From NCBI GenBank assembly GCA_016704345.1, contig JADJAH010000013.1, positions 124,001-188,000 on the forward strand: a stretch of DNA of 64,000 nt, in the 5' to 3' direction. The number at the start of each line of letters is the position of its first letter. The first letter of the stretch is position 1. The notes beneath the pieces are model-generated. The model saw nothing but the letters and a program-made list of their open reading frames with translations. It did no database searches and was not told the origin of the DNA. This stretch comes from Ignavibacteria bacterium. GTDB lineage: Bacteria > Bacteroidota > Ignavibacteria > Tepidaquicellales > Tepidaquicellaceae. A program made the translations under genes and the position numbers. This document shows, in pieces, positions 55,695 through 64,000 of this stretch.

Positions 55695-57626
55695 TTATGG
55701 TGATATCATCAAAACAAAATTCTCGGAACCGAAATCCGCAAATGCAATGTCAGTTACATCTACAAAATTGTCACCGTTGATGTCTGTTATTACATTACCG
55801 GATGCATAATTGAATGCATCATTTTCTATAATAGATACATCCGTAACATCAATAGCATTATCACTGTTCACCTCTCCCGAATACATACCAAATCTCACAG
55901 GATCAGAATCCAACTGAATCACATTACTTCCGTAAGATGAACCTGCAGCTAATGTGAAATCATAGGAATTGTTGCCTCCCGAAATAATTGATACTGCTGC
56001 ATTGCTCCAAACTGAGATGGAGTTTTTATGCTTCACTTCTATGAAATAATCTCCGGAAGAAATGTTTGAAAAATTCAGAGCAGCTGTGAAATTGCTTGAG
56101 TCAATTATTGCAAAGGCAGAGTCAACTATTTCATAAGGAGGTTGAGAAGAATGCAATACAACAGTCGCGGAATCTCTCTTCTTGAGTCTGTTAGAACTGT
56201 CGTCGTAAATTCCCTGAGGGATGGACTTCAATGACAAATTTGTACTCAGCGGATAGACAACAGAATATGCACGGTATTGCTCATCAACATTATCGTACCA
56301 TAGACCAATGATCTTGTCGGATGACGAAGCTAAGCCGATGTATGAACCGATATAGCTTGGCACACCAAACAACCTTTGGTTTGTCGGCAATTGTTTCAGT
56401 TTGAATTTGTGATTGCTTGCTCTAGTATCTATAAAATTTGCACCGCCATCCATTGATCTTGACATGTATACAGTGAATGAATCATTAGTCGGTGTGTCTC
56501 TTGTGTCAATATAGAACACGTTTACATTGCCTGACTTATCAATGTTTAGCTGATTAAAAAGCTGATAGCTTTTGGATGCTGAACTGCTTGAATTGACTCG
56601 AACCTTAGAACCCCAGGTGGTTCCACCGTCCGTTGAGCTTCTCAGAATAATATCACATGTATCAAGTGCAGGTGATATTGCTGATTTCTTTTCAATGAAC
56701 GAGGCATAGATAGTGCCATGCCGTGGGCCGCCCGATTTGTCAACGCCAATAACAGGCAGTCCATTGAGTTTTACTAGATTCAAATTCATTCGGAAACCGG
56801 GTCCGCTGGCGCTTGCCTGAAATGAAAAATCAGTTGAATCCCAACTGATGCCACCGTCTGTTGATTTTGCAAAACCCAGGTAGTCAGAAGAACTTTGATA
56901 GTATGGCCATGATACATATACTTCTCCAAAAGGGCCGGTTGCAATGCTTGCACCTACACGACTGTATCTGTTTGTTGGACAAATTCTCCTTGCACTTGAC
57001 CATGTGGTGCCGCTGTTTGTTGAGTATGAAAAATAAGTTCCGCCTTTTTCACTGTAAGCAATATAACATCTTCCGAAGTTTGGGCTTTGCGGATAGTCAT
57101 CGATTGACATTACAACTTTGTCGGCAGTATCTACACCCGGCACAAAATAAGGGGATGTAAAATTTGCTCCGTTGTTAGTAGAGTAACTTATGGCGACTTT
57201 CAATCCTCCTGCTCCTGAAGAAGCAAGGTATGCCATAATGTATCGGTATTCGTTGCTTATCACAATTTGAGGATCACCAATAGTAGTTATGATTCCGCCC
57301 GACAGGTTTTTAATCGCATTGGTCCCTGTCCATGAAGTTCCACCGTTTGTTGTTCTGTAAAATCCCGATGTATAGCCACCGGGATATACTCCGGTGATTG
57401 CTGATGCAGCAAATACATTCTTATCGGTCGGATGCGCGGCTAAAGGAGTTTCAGCCTGAAGTTCTGCTGAAGGATATACCATCACTTCTTGTAGAAACGG
57501 GGAACCAGACATTTGCAGAAACGGAGGATTGAAAGATAATTCTTTATCTGAGTTGGTCAGGAAAGACCAGCTTGTAAAAGCAAGAAGCTGCAGTGCCGGA
57601 AACAACAGGAGTAGAGATTTTATCAT
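55695..57626 (-). CDS. Secreted BNR/Asp-box (sialidase-fold) protein with dockerin-like tail
   Basis: A 643-residue protein with a signal peptide (MIKSLLLLFPALQLLAFTSWS). Residues 60-430 form a six-bladed propeller with Asp-box repeats: TNGGTSW, STNSGTTWSS, STDGGISWDS, STDGGTTWGS and SMDGGANF. No sialidase arginine triad is clear, so hydrolase activity is uncertain. The C-terminal 150 residues (PYEIVDSAFAIIDS, GDYFIEVKHKNSISVWS, YGSNVIQL) and two calcium-loop repeats (GEVNSDNAIDVTD, TDINGDNFVDVTD) match the tail of the protein at 36423-38981. There is no T9SS tail. About 285 bases of AT-rich, gene-free DNA lie upstream. Confidence 0.78.
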   Translation of the reverse strand: MIKSLLLLFPALQLLAFTSWSFLTNSDKELSFNPPFLQMSGSPFLQEVMVYPSAELQAETPLAAHPTDKNVFAASAITGVYPGGYTSGFYRTTNGGTSWTGTNAIKNLSGGIITTIGDPQIVISNEYRYIMAYLASSGAGGLKVAISYSTNNGANFTSPYFVPGVDTADKVVMSIDDYPQSPNFGRCYIAYSEKGGTYFSYSTNSGTTWSSARRICPTNRYSRVGASIATGPFGEVYVSWPYYQSSSDYLGFAKSTDGGISWDSTDFSFQASASGPGFRMNLNLVKLNGLPVIGVDKSGGPRHGTIYASFIEKKSAISPALDTCDIILRSSTDGGTTWGSKVRVNSSSSASKSYQLFNQLNIDKSGNVNVFYIDTRDTPTNDSFTVYMSRSMDGGANFIDTRASNHKFKLKQLPTNQRLFGVPSYIGSYIGLASSSDKIIGLWYDNVDEQYRAYSVVYPLSTNLSLKSIPQGIYDDSSNRLKKRDSATVVLHSSQPPYEIVDSAFAIIDSSNFTAALNFSNISSGDYFIEVKHKNSISVWSNAAVSIISGGNNSYDFTLAAGSSYGSNVIQLDSDPVRFGMYSGEVNSDNAIDVTDVSIIENDAFNYASGNVITDINGDNFVDVTDIAFADFGSENFVLMISP

Positions 57627-57911
57627 TTGCCCATAGAGGTTTAATTACCAAACAACTACAATTAGTTTATGGCATTAAGTCGCTTTTGGGGCGAACCTAT
57701 TTTGGGCTAGATCCGAATTACACTTAATGAGTGGATATTAAAAATCTGAAATGTACCACATTAAATTAGTGAACAGAATTGCGTACACCTTTTAATGCTT
57801 TTTACATGTACAATATAGATTGTAAGATTTACAAAAGAAAGAAATTAGCTAAGATTTCTCTGTTATGATTTTATTGAAAAACAAAAAAGTAAAAACGAGT
57901 ATGAAGATGTA

Positions 57912-59336
57912 TTAGGTTTGTATAACACCGACATTAAATTTTGGCATATCGGAATTGTTGTTGGCAATCTCAATGCAATGTGAAACAATCTTTCTTGTAT
58001 CCTTTGGATCAATTATTCCATCTATCCACAGACGGGCTGCAGCATAGAGAATGTTTGTTTGTTCTTCGTATCTTGCTTTTATCTCGTCAAGAAATTTTTT
58101 CTTGTCTTCTTCGGAAATCTCTCTACCTTCTTTTTTGAGCTGACCTATCTTTATATCGAGCAGAACATTGCTGGCCTGTGATCCTCCCATCACGGCAATC
58201 TGTGCATTGGGATATGCAAATATGAATCTCGGGTCGTAAGCTTTTCCGCACATTGCATAATTGCCTGCGCCGTAACTATTGCCTGTGATAATAGTTATCT
58301 TCGGAACAACAGAGTTTGCAACTGCATTAACCATCTTTGCACCATCCTTTATGATGCCTCCATGTTCTGATCTTGAACCGACCATGAAGCCCGTTACGTC
58401 CTGCAGAAACAACAGAGGAATTTTTCTTTGGTTACAGTTCATAATAAATCTCGCTCCCTTGTCAGCGCTGTCGGAATAAATGACTCCACCGAATTGCATC
58501 TCACCCTTCTTGTCTTTTACAATGGTCCTTTGATTTGCGACTATTCCAACAGCCCATCCGTCAATTCTCGCATATCCTGTTATAATTGTCTTGCCATAAT
58601 TTGGCTTATACTCGTCAAACTCTCCACCGTCAACAATACAGTTAATGAGTTCATGAGTATCATAAGCTTTAGCGCTGTCTTCAGGAATGATACCGTAAAT
58701 GTCAGCCTCGTCATGTACAGGTTTCACTGAATCAATTCTGTCAAAACCGGCGGGCTGATTGTGACCAAGCTTGCTTATCATATCACGAATTTTTTCAATG
58801 CAAGTTTGGTCATCAGGCATTTTCTCATCTGTTATTCCTGAGACTTCTGTTGTTACAGTAGCTCCCCCAAGTTCTTCGTTCTCGATCTTTTCTCCGATTG
58901 CTGCTTTAACCAAATGTGAACCTGCCAGGAAGATGCTTCCGGTTCCTTCAACTATCAATGCCTCGTCACTCATTATTGGAAGGTATGCTCCGCCAGCTAC
59001 GCACGGACCCATGATTGCCGCAATCTGAGGGATACCCATAGAACTCATCACAGCATTGTTTCTGAAGATCCTTCCAAAATGTTCTTTGTCAGGAAAGATC
59101 TCATCCTGCATTGGAAGAAATACTCCTGCTGAATCCACGAGGTAAATAATTGGCAGCCGATTTTCCATCGAGATCTCCTGCTTGTTCTTTGAATGAAGAT
59201 TCTCTATGGATTTCTTGCCGCCTCCTAATTTTACTACATCCGCGACAGAATCTAATTTCCGAATGAGATTCTTGAAGTAGTCTTCTCTGACATGGAAAGT
59301 GTGATCTTTTTTCAAAGAGTGCTTAAGCCTGGCCAT
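57912..59336 (-). CDS. Acyl-CoA carboxylase carboxyltransferase (beta) subunit, internally deleted
   Basis: A 474-residue protein of the biotin-dependent acyl-CoA carboxylase beta family (methylcrotonyl/propionyl type, about 530-545 residues). The N-terminus (VKLGGGKKSIENLHSKNK) is followed immediately by QEISMENRLPIIYLVDSAGV. The family normally has about 70 residues between these points (ARERI..LLD..S.F.E, the GIG.V.G strand and NDATVKGG). The rest is intact: MQDEIFPDKEHFGRIFRNN, GPCVAGGAYLP, LGGATVTTEVSG, and the second crotonase half with NQRTIVKD, FLQDVTGFMVG, GNSYGAGNYAMCGKAY. The deletion is in frame and removes the first part of the N-terminal crotonase fold, so activity is doubtful. 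No biotin carboxylase gene is near. Confidence 0.82.
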   Translation of the reverse strand: MARLKHSLKKDHTFHVREDYFKNLIRKLDSVADVVKLGGGKKSIENLHSKNKQEISMENRLPIIYLVDSAGVFLPMQDEIFPDKEHFGRIFRNNAVMSSMGIPQIAAIMGPCVAGGAYLPIMSDEALIVEGTGSIFLAGSHLVKAAIGEKIENEELGGATVTTEVSGITDEKMPDDQTCIEKIRDMISKLGHNQPAGFDRIDSVKPVHDEADIYGIIPEDSAKAYDTHELINCIVDGGEFDEYKPNYGKTIITGYARIDGWAVGIVANQRTIVKDKKGEMQFGGVIYSDSADKGARFIMNCNQRKIPLLFLQDVTGFMVGSRSEHGGIIKDGAKMVNAVANSVVPKITIITGNSYGAGNYAMCGKAYDPRFIFAYPNAQIAVMGGSQASNVLLDIKIGQLKKEGREISEEDKKKFLDEIKARYEEQTNILYAAARLWIDGIIDPKDTRKIVSHCIEIANNNSDMPKFNVGVIQT

Positions 59337-59410
59337 AGAGATTGAAAGTCATGTTATTTTTGGAAAAACGAAATTGAAGTGAAGTGCTGTTTTAGAATCC
59401 GGCTTTGTTT

Positions 59411-60691
59411 TTAAGCTATAATTCTTCTGTTCTCACTGAGATAAACAGGGTCTTTCTTTTCTGTAATGACTTCACGCGTAATGATGCAGTTTGATACGTT
59501 TTCTTTTGAAGGAATCTTATACATGATATCAAGCATGATGTTTTCAAGAATTGATCTTAGTGCACGGGCGCCGGTCTTTCTCATCATTGCAAGCTCAACT
59601 ACTGATTCGAGCGCGTCTTCTGTAAATTCAAGATCAACGCCTTCCATTCTGAAAAGCTTCTGATATTGTTTTGTAATCGAATTCTTTGGCTCTGTGAGAA
59701 TTGAAAGCATAGTCCTTTTATCAAGAGAGCTGAGAGTGGTTATTACAGGAAGTCTTCCGATCAATTCAGGAATTAGTCCGAAGTGAATGAGATCATCCGG
59801 CTCAACCTGCGAAATCAGTGTGTCGTTGTCTATTTCAGATTTGGAGAAGATATCCGATCCGAATCCCATTGAACTCTTTGCTACTCTTCTTTCTATTATT
59901 TTCTCAAGGCCGTCAAAAGCGCCGCCGCATATGAAGAGTATGTTCTTTGTGTTTATGTTTATGAGAGCCTGCTCTGGATGTTTTCTTCCGCCTTTCGGAG
60001 GTACACCTGCAATTGTGCCTTCAAGAAGTTTCAGCAAAGCCTGCTGTACACCTTCTCCTTAAACATCTCTGGTAATTGATGTGCTGTCTCCTTTGCGGGA
60101 TATCTTGTCGATCTCGTCGAGATATATGATTCCTCTCTCTGCTTTATTAAGATCAAAATTTGCATTCTGCAAAAGATGTACAAGTATCGATTCAACATCA
60201 TCGCCTACATAGCCGGCTTCTGTCAATGTTGTTGCATCAGCAATCGCAAATGGAACGTCAAGCAGTTTGGCAAGAGATTGAGCAAGAAAAGTCTTTCCTG
60301 TACCGGTTGGTCCTATCAACATTATATTGCTCTTCTCTATTTCAACGTCGTCAATATAATTGAAATCATTTGAATCAATTCTCTTGTAATGATTGTAAAC
60401 TGCCACGGCCAGTGACTTCTTAGCTCTATCCTGACCGATTACATATTCATCTAAAAACTTCTTGATCGCTTGAGGAGTCAGGTTTGACCTGACCTTGTTG
60501 ATTGATTTGGTAGTGTTGTAGAGAGTGTTCTTCTTGATGATCTGCATTGCGTTCCCAACACAGATCTCACAAATAAAGACTTCCTTGCCGCTGTGATCGG
60601 CCGGACCTTTGATCATGTTTGTTACTTTGTCAGCATTTCTCCCGCAAAAAGAACACCTTGCCGTTTGTGACTTGTTGGACTTTGTATTCAT
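59411..60691 (-). pseudogene. clpX: ClpX interrupted by an in-frame TAA
   Basis: The ClpX unfoldase is complete over 426 codons except for a stop at codon 211 (60061-60059). The first part has a zinc-binding domain (CSFCGRNADKVTNMI...CEICV), Walker A GPTGTGKT, pore loop AGYVGDD and Walker B IIYLDEIDKI. It ends SITRDV-stop. The same frame continues GEGVQQALLKLLEGT, GGAFDGLEKII, GRLPVITTL, RKTGARALRSI to 59411. The family has serine at this codon (RDVSGEGVQQ), so TCA to TAA is a one-base change. No frameshift is needed. Neither half alone keeps a working ATPase. It is separate from clpP (10.4 kb). Confidence 0.85.
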
Positions 60692-60737
60692 CCGAGAATT
60701 GTTATGTTAATATTGGACATTAACCCTAGATAAAGAG

Positions 60738-60819
60738 TGCGTGATGAGGGAGTCGAACCCCCACGGGTTGCCCCGCTAGATCCTAAGTCTAGTGCGTCTG
60801 CCAGTTCCGCCAATCACGC
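60738..60819 (-). tRNA. tRNA-Leu (anticodon UAG)
   Basis: An 82-base class II tRNA on the minus strand. The acceptor stem GCGTGAT pairs with ATCACGC; the anticodon stem CTAGA/TCTAG holds the loop CTTAGGA, giving TAG for CUA/CUN leucine codons. A variable arm and a normal T-arm (GGGGGTTCGACTCCC) are present. The CCA end is not encoded. Confidence 0.93.
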
Positions 60820-61157
60820 AAAAATTTTTTCAAAACATGCAAAGATAAATAAATCGGTTTCGAATAACAAATAATTAATGCCAATTTTCACTAAAGGTTT
60901 TTTGATAATGACAGTTACCAATATTACTTAATGTTGTTCCTTAGATGCAAGATTAACTTGATATATCGAATTCAGTTCGTATCATCATAATCAGCAAACC
61001 TCTTACTCTGTTGCCTAGCTCTAACTATTTTATTAACATAGCTTGAAGTGATGGCTTCATGCATTTATCATGTACAGATTGTCTAACATCTGCATTGCTA
61101 CTCTTAAACAATAAATTCTAAACAACATACTTACAATAATGAGCCCAACAATTTCAT

Positions 61158-61391
61158 CATTGCCGTCAAAAACGTTTTCCACAACGAAAATTATATCGAA
61201 ATTAAGCTGGAGCATTAGGATTCCATCGATTCGGAAAACCCCGCCTTCGTATAATTGCCGTTAGAATTGGAATGGCGTAGCAGAATTTCTGTTTGCGAAG
61301 CCCGACAGTGCTCTTCTGTCGGGCGAGGAGTTAAATTCTTGCAGCCATGGCATTTTAGCAATGTGGCAGCGGGCGACTTTCTTTGCCAAGC
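61158..61391. repeat. Dispersed ~240-bp fold-back repeat (copy 1)
   Basis: The element runs from CATTGCCGTC to TTTGCCAAGC and matches 63743-64000 in the same orientation. Its centre is a strong hairpin, GCCCGACAG..CTGTCGGGC, nested within longer imperfect arms (AATGGCGTAGCAGAATTT against AAATTCTTGCAGCCATGGCATT). The interval 60840-61578 is otherwise gene-free; beyond this element it contains only AT-rich sequence and a degenerate CCTGAGC hairpin near 61400. Confidence 0.82.
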
Positions 61392-61578
61392 TTTCTTTAG
61401 CCTGCCCTGAGCTTGCGAAGGGTTAAGAAAGCGGAAATGATTCTAATCTATGTAAATGGTTCGAACTAATTACATTTTAAGTAAGTTTTGGACGGATGTG
61501 AATTTTATCTTTAGGTAAAAGCAAAAATGAATTGAATAAAGAGGATTCGATAGCTAATTTGCGCTTCAATTGAAGAAA

Positions 61579-61664
61579 GCCGAAATGGCGGAATTGGTAG
61601 ACGCACCGGACTCAAAATCCGGCGAGGCTCAAACCTCGTAAGGGTTCGACTCCCTTTTTCGGCA
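61579..61664 (+). tRNA. tRNA-Leu (anticodon CAA)
   Basis: An 86-base class II tRNA. Acceptor stem GCCGAAA/TTTCGGC, anticodon stem CCGGA/TCCGG with loop CTCAAAA giving CAA (UUG codons), a long variable arm (GAGGCTC...), T-arm AGGGTTCGACTCCCT. CCA is not encoded. It is divergent from the tRNA-Leu(UAG) gene and 75 bases before glmS. Confidence 0.94.
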
Positions 61665-61739
61665 CGATGAAACCTAAATGAATATATTGTTGTATTCAAA
61701 CCGGTTTGTTATTTAGAAATTAATCAGCAAGGAGGCAAA

Positions 61740-63578
61740 ATGTGCGGTATAGTCGGCTACATAGGTAAGAGAAATTCATTACCTGTTCTTTTAGAAGGGC
61801 TTAAGAGATTGGAATATCGCGGATATGATTCTGCGGGTGTTGCAGTAATCAACAGTGACAGCGACATTATCTTCTTTAAGAAAGCCGGGAAAGTTAAAGA
61901 GCTTGAAAGCGAATTTAACAAAGATTTACTCAACGGCAATGTAGGTATTGGACATACAAGATGGGCAACACACGGAGAACCCAATGATACAAATGCACAT
62001 CCGCATTTTGATGAAGGCAGGAATATCTTTCTTGTTCACAACGGAATTATTGAAAACTACCTATCAATAAAAAAGAAGCTCTCATTGGAGGGCTTCAGTT
62101 TTACAAGTGACACGGATTCTGAAATACTCACCAACCTCGTTGAATATCACTTCAGGCATAAAAACGATTTTGAAGTTGCTGTACGAATGGCTCTCACAGA
62201 AGTTGAAGGCACTTATGGAATTGCCTGCATATGCAAAGCGGAACCTGACAAGATAATAGTTGCAAGAATGGGCAGTCCGCTTATGTTTGGAGTGGGGATT
62301 GATGAGACCATCATATCATCTGATGCTGCCGCAATTGTTAATTACACGAAGAATGTGATCTACCTTGAAGACGGAGAATTTGCTGTAATAAGAAAAGGCG
62401 GGTTTCAGCTTAAGACTATTAAGGATGAACACATCATGCGTGAAGCTCAGAGAATCGAATATGATCTGGCTGAAATAGAAAAGGGCGGTTTTGAACATTT
62501 CATGCTAAAGGAAATTTGTGAGCAACCTGAGTCAATTCAAAATACTTATAGAGGAAGAATCAATTTTGATACGGGCCTGGTTAAACTCGGCGGCCTGGAA
62601 ACGGTCAAAGACAAACTGCTTTCAGCAAAGAGGTTTATTATTACTGGTTGCGGTACTGCATGGCATGCAGGACTTGTAGGTGAATATATGCTTGAAAGAT
62701 ATTGCCGAGTTCCTACAGAAGTCGAATACGCTTCAGAATTCAGATACAGACAGCCTATAATTAACAGCGATGACGTAGTTTTCGTAATAAGCCAAAGCGG
62801 AGAAACAGCAGATTCGCTGGCAGCAATGAAGGAAGCAAAACGTTTGGGCGCTACAACTGTGGGCATTGTGAACGTGGTTGGAAGTACAATAGCCAGGGAA
62901 GTGGATGCTGGCACATATATACACGCCGGTCCTGAAATCGGGGTTGCATCAACCAAGGCGTTTACAAGTCAGTTAATGTCGCTTGCTTTAATTACTCTGA
63001 TGATTGCGCAGAACAAAGGAACTATCAAAGAAAGAGAGCTTGATGAGATGCTAAGAGAGCTCAAAATGCTTCCCGACAAGATCAGACAGATAATTGAAAA
63101 ACATAAGGAGTATGAATTTGTAGCGGAAGAATTTAAAGACTCCAGAAATTTTCTTTATCTCGGAAGAGGTTTTAACTTTCCTGTAGCGCTTGAAGGTGCA
63201 TTGAAGCTGAAAGAGATATCTTACATACATGCTGAAGGATATCCGGCTGCTGAAATGAAGCACGGACCCATCGCACTTATAGATGAAAATATGCCGGTTG
63301 TTTTTATTGCTCCGAAGGACAGCACATATGACAAGATAATTTCAAACATTGAAGAGATCAAAGCGAGAAAAGGGAAGATCATTGCTTTAGCAAATGATGG
63401 AGACGAAGACATTAAAAGATATTCTGATTATATAATTCATGTTCCGAGAACTGCGCCGATTTTTGCGCCGATACTTAACAGCATTCCGCTGCAATTCTTG
63501 TCTTATTTTATAGCAACTGCACGAGGCTGTAATGTAGATCAGCCAAGAAATCTTGCAAAGAGTGTGACGGTGGAATAA
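61740..63578 (+). CDS. glmS: Glutamine-fructose-6-phosphate aminotransferase
   Basis: A 612-residue enzyme that makes glucosamine-6-phosphate for peptidoglycan and lipid A. The Ntn-glutaminase domain starts with C2 as catalytic nucleophile (MCGIVGYIGKR; GRGYDSAG-like EYRGYDSAGVAVI; GHTRWATHG; HNGIIENY). Two SIS domains follow: GCGTAWHAG, SQSGETADSLAAMK and STKAFTSQL in the first, LGRGFNFPVALEGALKLKEISY and HGPIALI in the second. The end NVDQPRNLAKSVTVE is intact with the lysine that binds fructose-6-phosphate. AAGGAGG at about 61729 is an unusually strong ribosome site for this genome. No glmS ribozyme is seen in the leader. Confidence 0.96.
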   Translation: MCGIVGYIGKRNSLPVLLEGLKRLEYRGYDSAGVAVINSDSDIIFFKKAGKVKELESEFNKDLLNGNVGIGHTRWATHGEPNDTNAHPHFDEGRNIFLVHNGIIENYLSIKKKLSLEGFSFTSDTDSEILTNLVEYHFRHKNDFEVAVRMALTEVEGTYGIACICKAEPDKIIVARMGSPLMFGVGIDETIISSDAAAIVNYTKNVIYLEDGEFAVIRKGGFQLKTIKDEHIMREAQRIEYDLAEIEKGGFEHFMLKEICEQPESIQNTYRGRINFDTGLVKLGGLETVKDKLLSAKRFIITGCGTAWHAGLVGEYMLERYCRVPTEVEYASEFRYRQPIINSDDVVFVISQSGETADSLAAMKEAKRLGATTVGIVNVVGSTIAREVDAGTYIHAGPEIGVASTKAFTSQLMSLALITLMIAQNKGTIKERELDEMLRELKMLPDKIRQIIEKHKEYEFVAEEFKDSRNFLYLGRGFNFPVALEGALKLKEISYIHAEGYPAAEMKHGPIALIDENMPVVFIAPKDSTYDKIISNIEEIKARKGKIIALANDGDEDIKRYSDYIIHVPRTAPIFAPILNSIPLQFLSYFIATARGCNVDQPRNLAKSVTVE

Positions 63579-63604
63579 TCGAGACTTAGAATTAATTGAT
63601 TCAC

Positions 63605-63643
63605 AAATATCCTGACGCCAATTTGGATTCAGGATATTTTTTT
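63605..63643 (+). terminator. Rho-independent terminator of glmS
   Basis: AAATATCCTGA (63605-63615) pairs exactly with TCAGGATATTT (63629-63639), followed by further T residues. It begins 26 bases after the glmS stop. Confidence 0.82.
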
Positions 63644-63742
63644 GCCGGATTCCAAATTAAAGAAGTTCTGATGGATTACAACTATTAATGTGAACTGCCA
63701 ACTTGTAAGAAATTCTTTGCCGGGATACTAAACGGAAAAAGT

Positions 63743-64000
63743 CATTGCCGTCCAAAACATTTTTCAACAACGAAAATTATATCGAATTTAAGCTGGAGCA
63801 TTAGGATTTTTTCGATTCGGAAAAACAACCCGCCTTCGTATAATTGCCGTTAAAAAAATTGTGAGCAATGGCGTAGCAAGAATTTCTGTTTGACGAAGCC
63901 CGACAGTGCTCTTCTGTCGGGCGAGGAGTTAAATTCTTGCAGCCATTGCGAGCAATTTTTAGGCAATTATACGGCAGCGGGCGACTTTTCTTTGCCAAGC
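63743..64000. repeat. Dispersed ~240-bp fold-back repeat (copy 2, reaches the window edge)
   Basis: The same element as 61158-61391 in the same orientation, slightly longer because its arms are less eroded: CGTATAATTGCCGTTAAAAA pairs with TTTTTAGGCAATTATACG, and GAGCAATGGC..GCAAGAATT with AATTCTTGC..GCCATTGC. The central GCCCGACAG/CTGTCGGGC hairpin is identical to copy 1. No open frame within it is supportable. Confidence 0.85.

Noticed and set aside
59411..60037. Second half of clpX as an independent gene from a TTG
   Set aside because: It begins mid-domain, is in the same frame as the first half, and lacks Walker motifs; a single stop codon explains the break.
61665..61739. glmS ribozyme
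   Set aside because: The leader is only about 75 bases after the tRNA and shows no such structure; the ribozyme is largely a Gram-positive feature.
61158..64000. Composite transposon carrying glmS
   Set aside because: The flanking copies are small fold-backs with no transposase, and glmS matches its neighbours in style; a coincidental bracket is simpler.

Overview
The window looks like a Gram-negative bacterium of the Bacteroidota/Ignavibacteria-Kapabacteria side of the tree, at moderate AT-richness. The evidence is a PorT-type outer-membrane barrel, a type IX secretion (T9SS) C-terminal sorting tail on a secreted enzyme, dockerin-like C-terminal tails on two surface proteins, a TAnnTTTG-type promoter, a TonB-dependent receptor without neighbouring Ton genes, and LPS heptose, lipid A and O-antigen genes. 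This placement is inferred from gene families; no rRNA is present.

Layout. 0-9 kb is accessory and repeat-rich: a truncated lipoprotein, a PorT-like barrel, a CSPTR arylsulfatase, about 1.7 kb of fold-back elements, a 21-bp tandem repeat joined to a decayed T9SS tail, a class V aminotransferase and a lytic transglycosylase. 9-17 kb (+) holds tig-clpP, two large multi-pass membrane proteins resembling glycosyltransferase families, and a GT9 heptosyltransferase-like gene. 17-33 kb (-) is a long unidirectional block: TonB receptor, phoU, pstB, lolD, lolC/E, an SbnI-like gene, the C-terminal half of clpB, a damaged rnr, tamB and the two heptose genes rfaE2/rfaE1. 33-40 kb holds secreted proteins. 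40-44 kb (-) carries a small conserved protein, pepA and nrnA. 44-48 kb (+) encodes a nucleoside-type ABC importer without its binding protein. 48-54 kb (-) is an LPS cluster (two GT2s, msbA, O-antigen ligase) followed by DUF1844 and nadK. 54-64 kb has the N-terminal half of clpB, a BNR-repeat secreted protein, an acyl-CoA carboxylase subunit, clpX, two tRNA-Leu genes and glmS.

The most striking observation is that clpB exists as two complete-looking halves about 29 kb apart on opposite strands. Each has its own start and stop, and they are cut within the coiled-coil middle domain with almost no loss of sequence. The geometry fits one inversion of roughly 30.5 kb. Other coding lesions are a sense-to-TAA change in clpX, two frameshifts and no usual start codon in rnr, a frameshift between a phospholipase C-like enzyme and its T9SS tail, a late frameshift in a membrane protein, and an in-frame loss of about 70 residues in the carboxylase. 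These may be genuine decay or sequence errors. The clpB split and the carboxylase deletion are hard to explain as base-level errors, though misassembly could still produce them.

Several families of fold-back repeats are scattered in the gaps, including a 280-bp tandem duplication directly upstream of tig with a relative at 44 kb, and a ~240-bp element present on both sides of tRNA-Leu/glmS.
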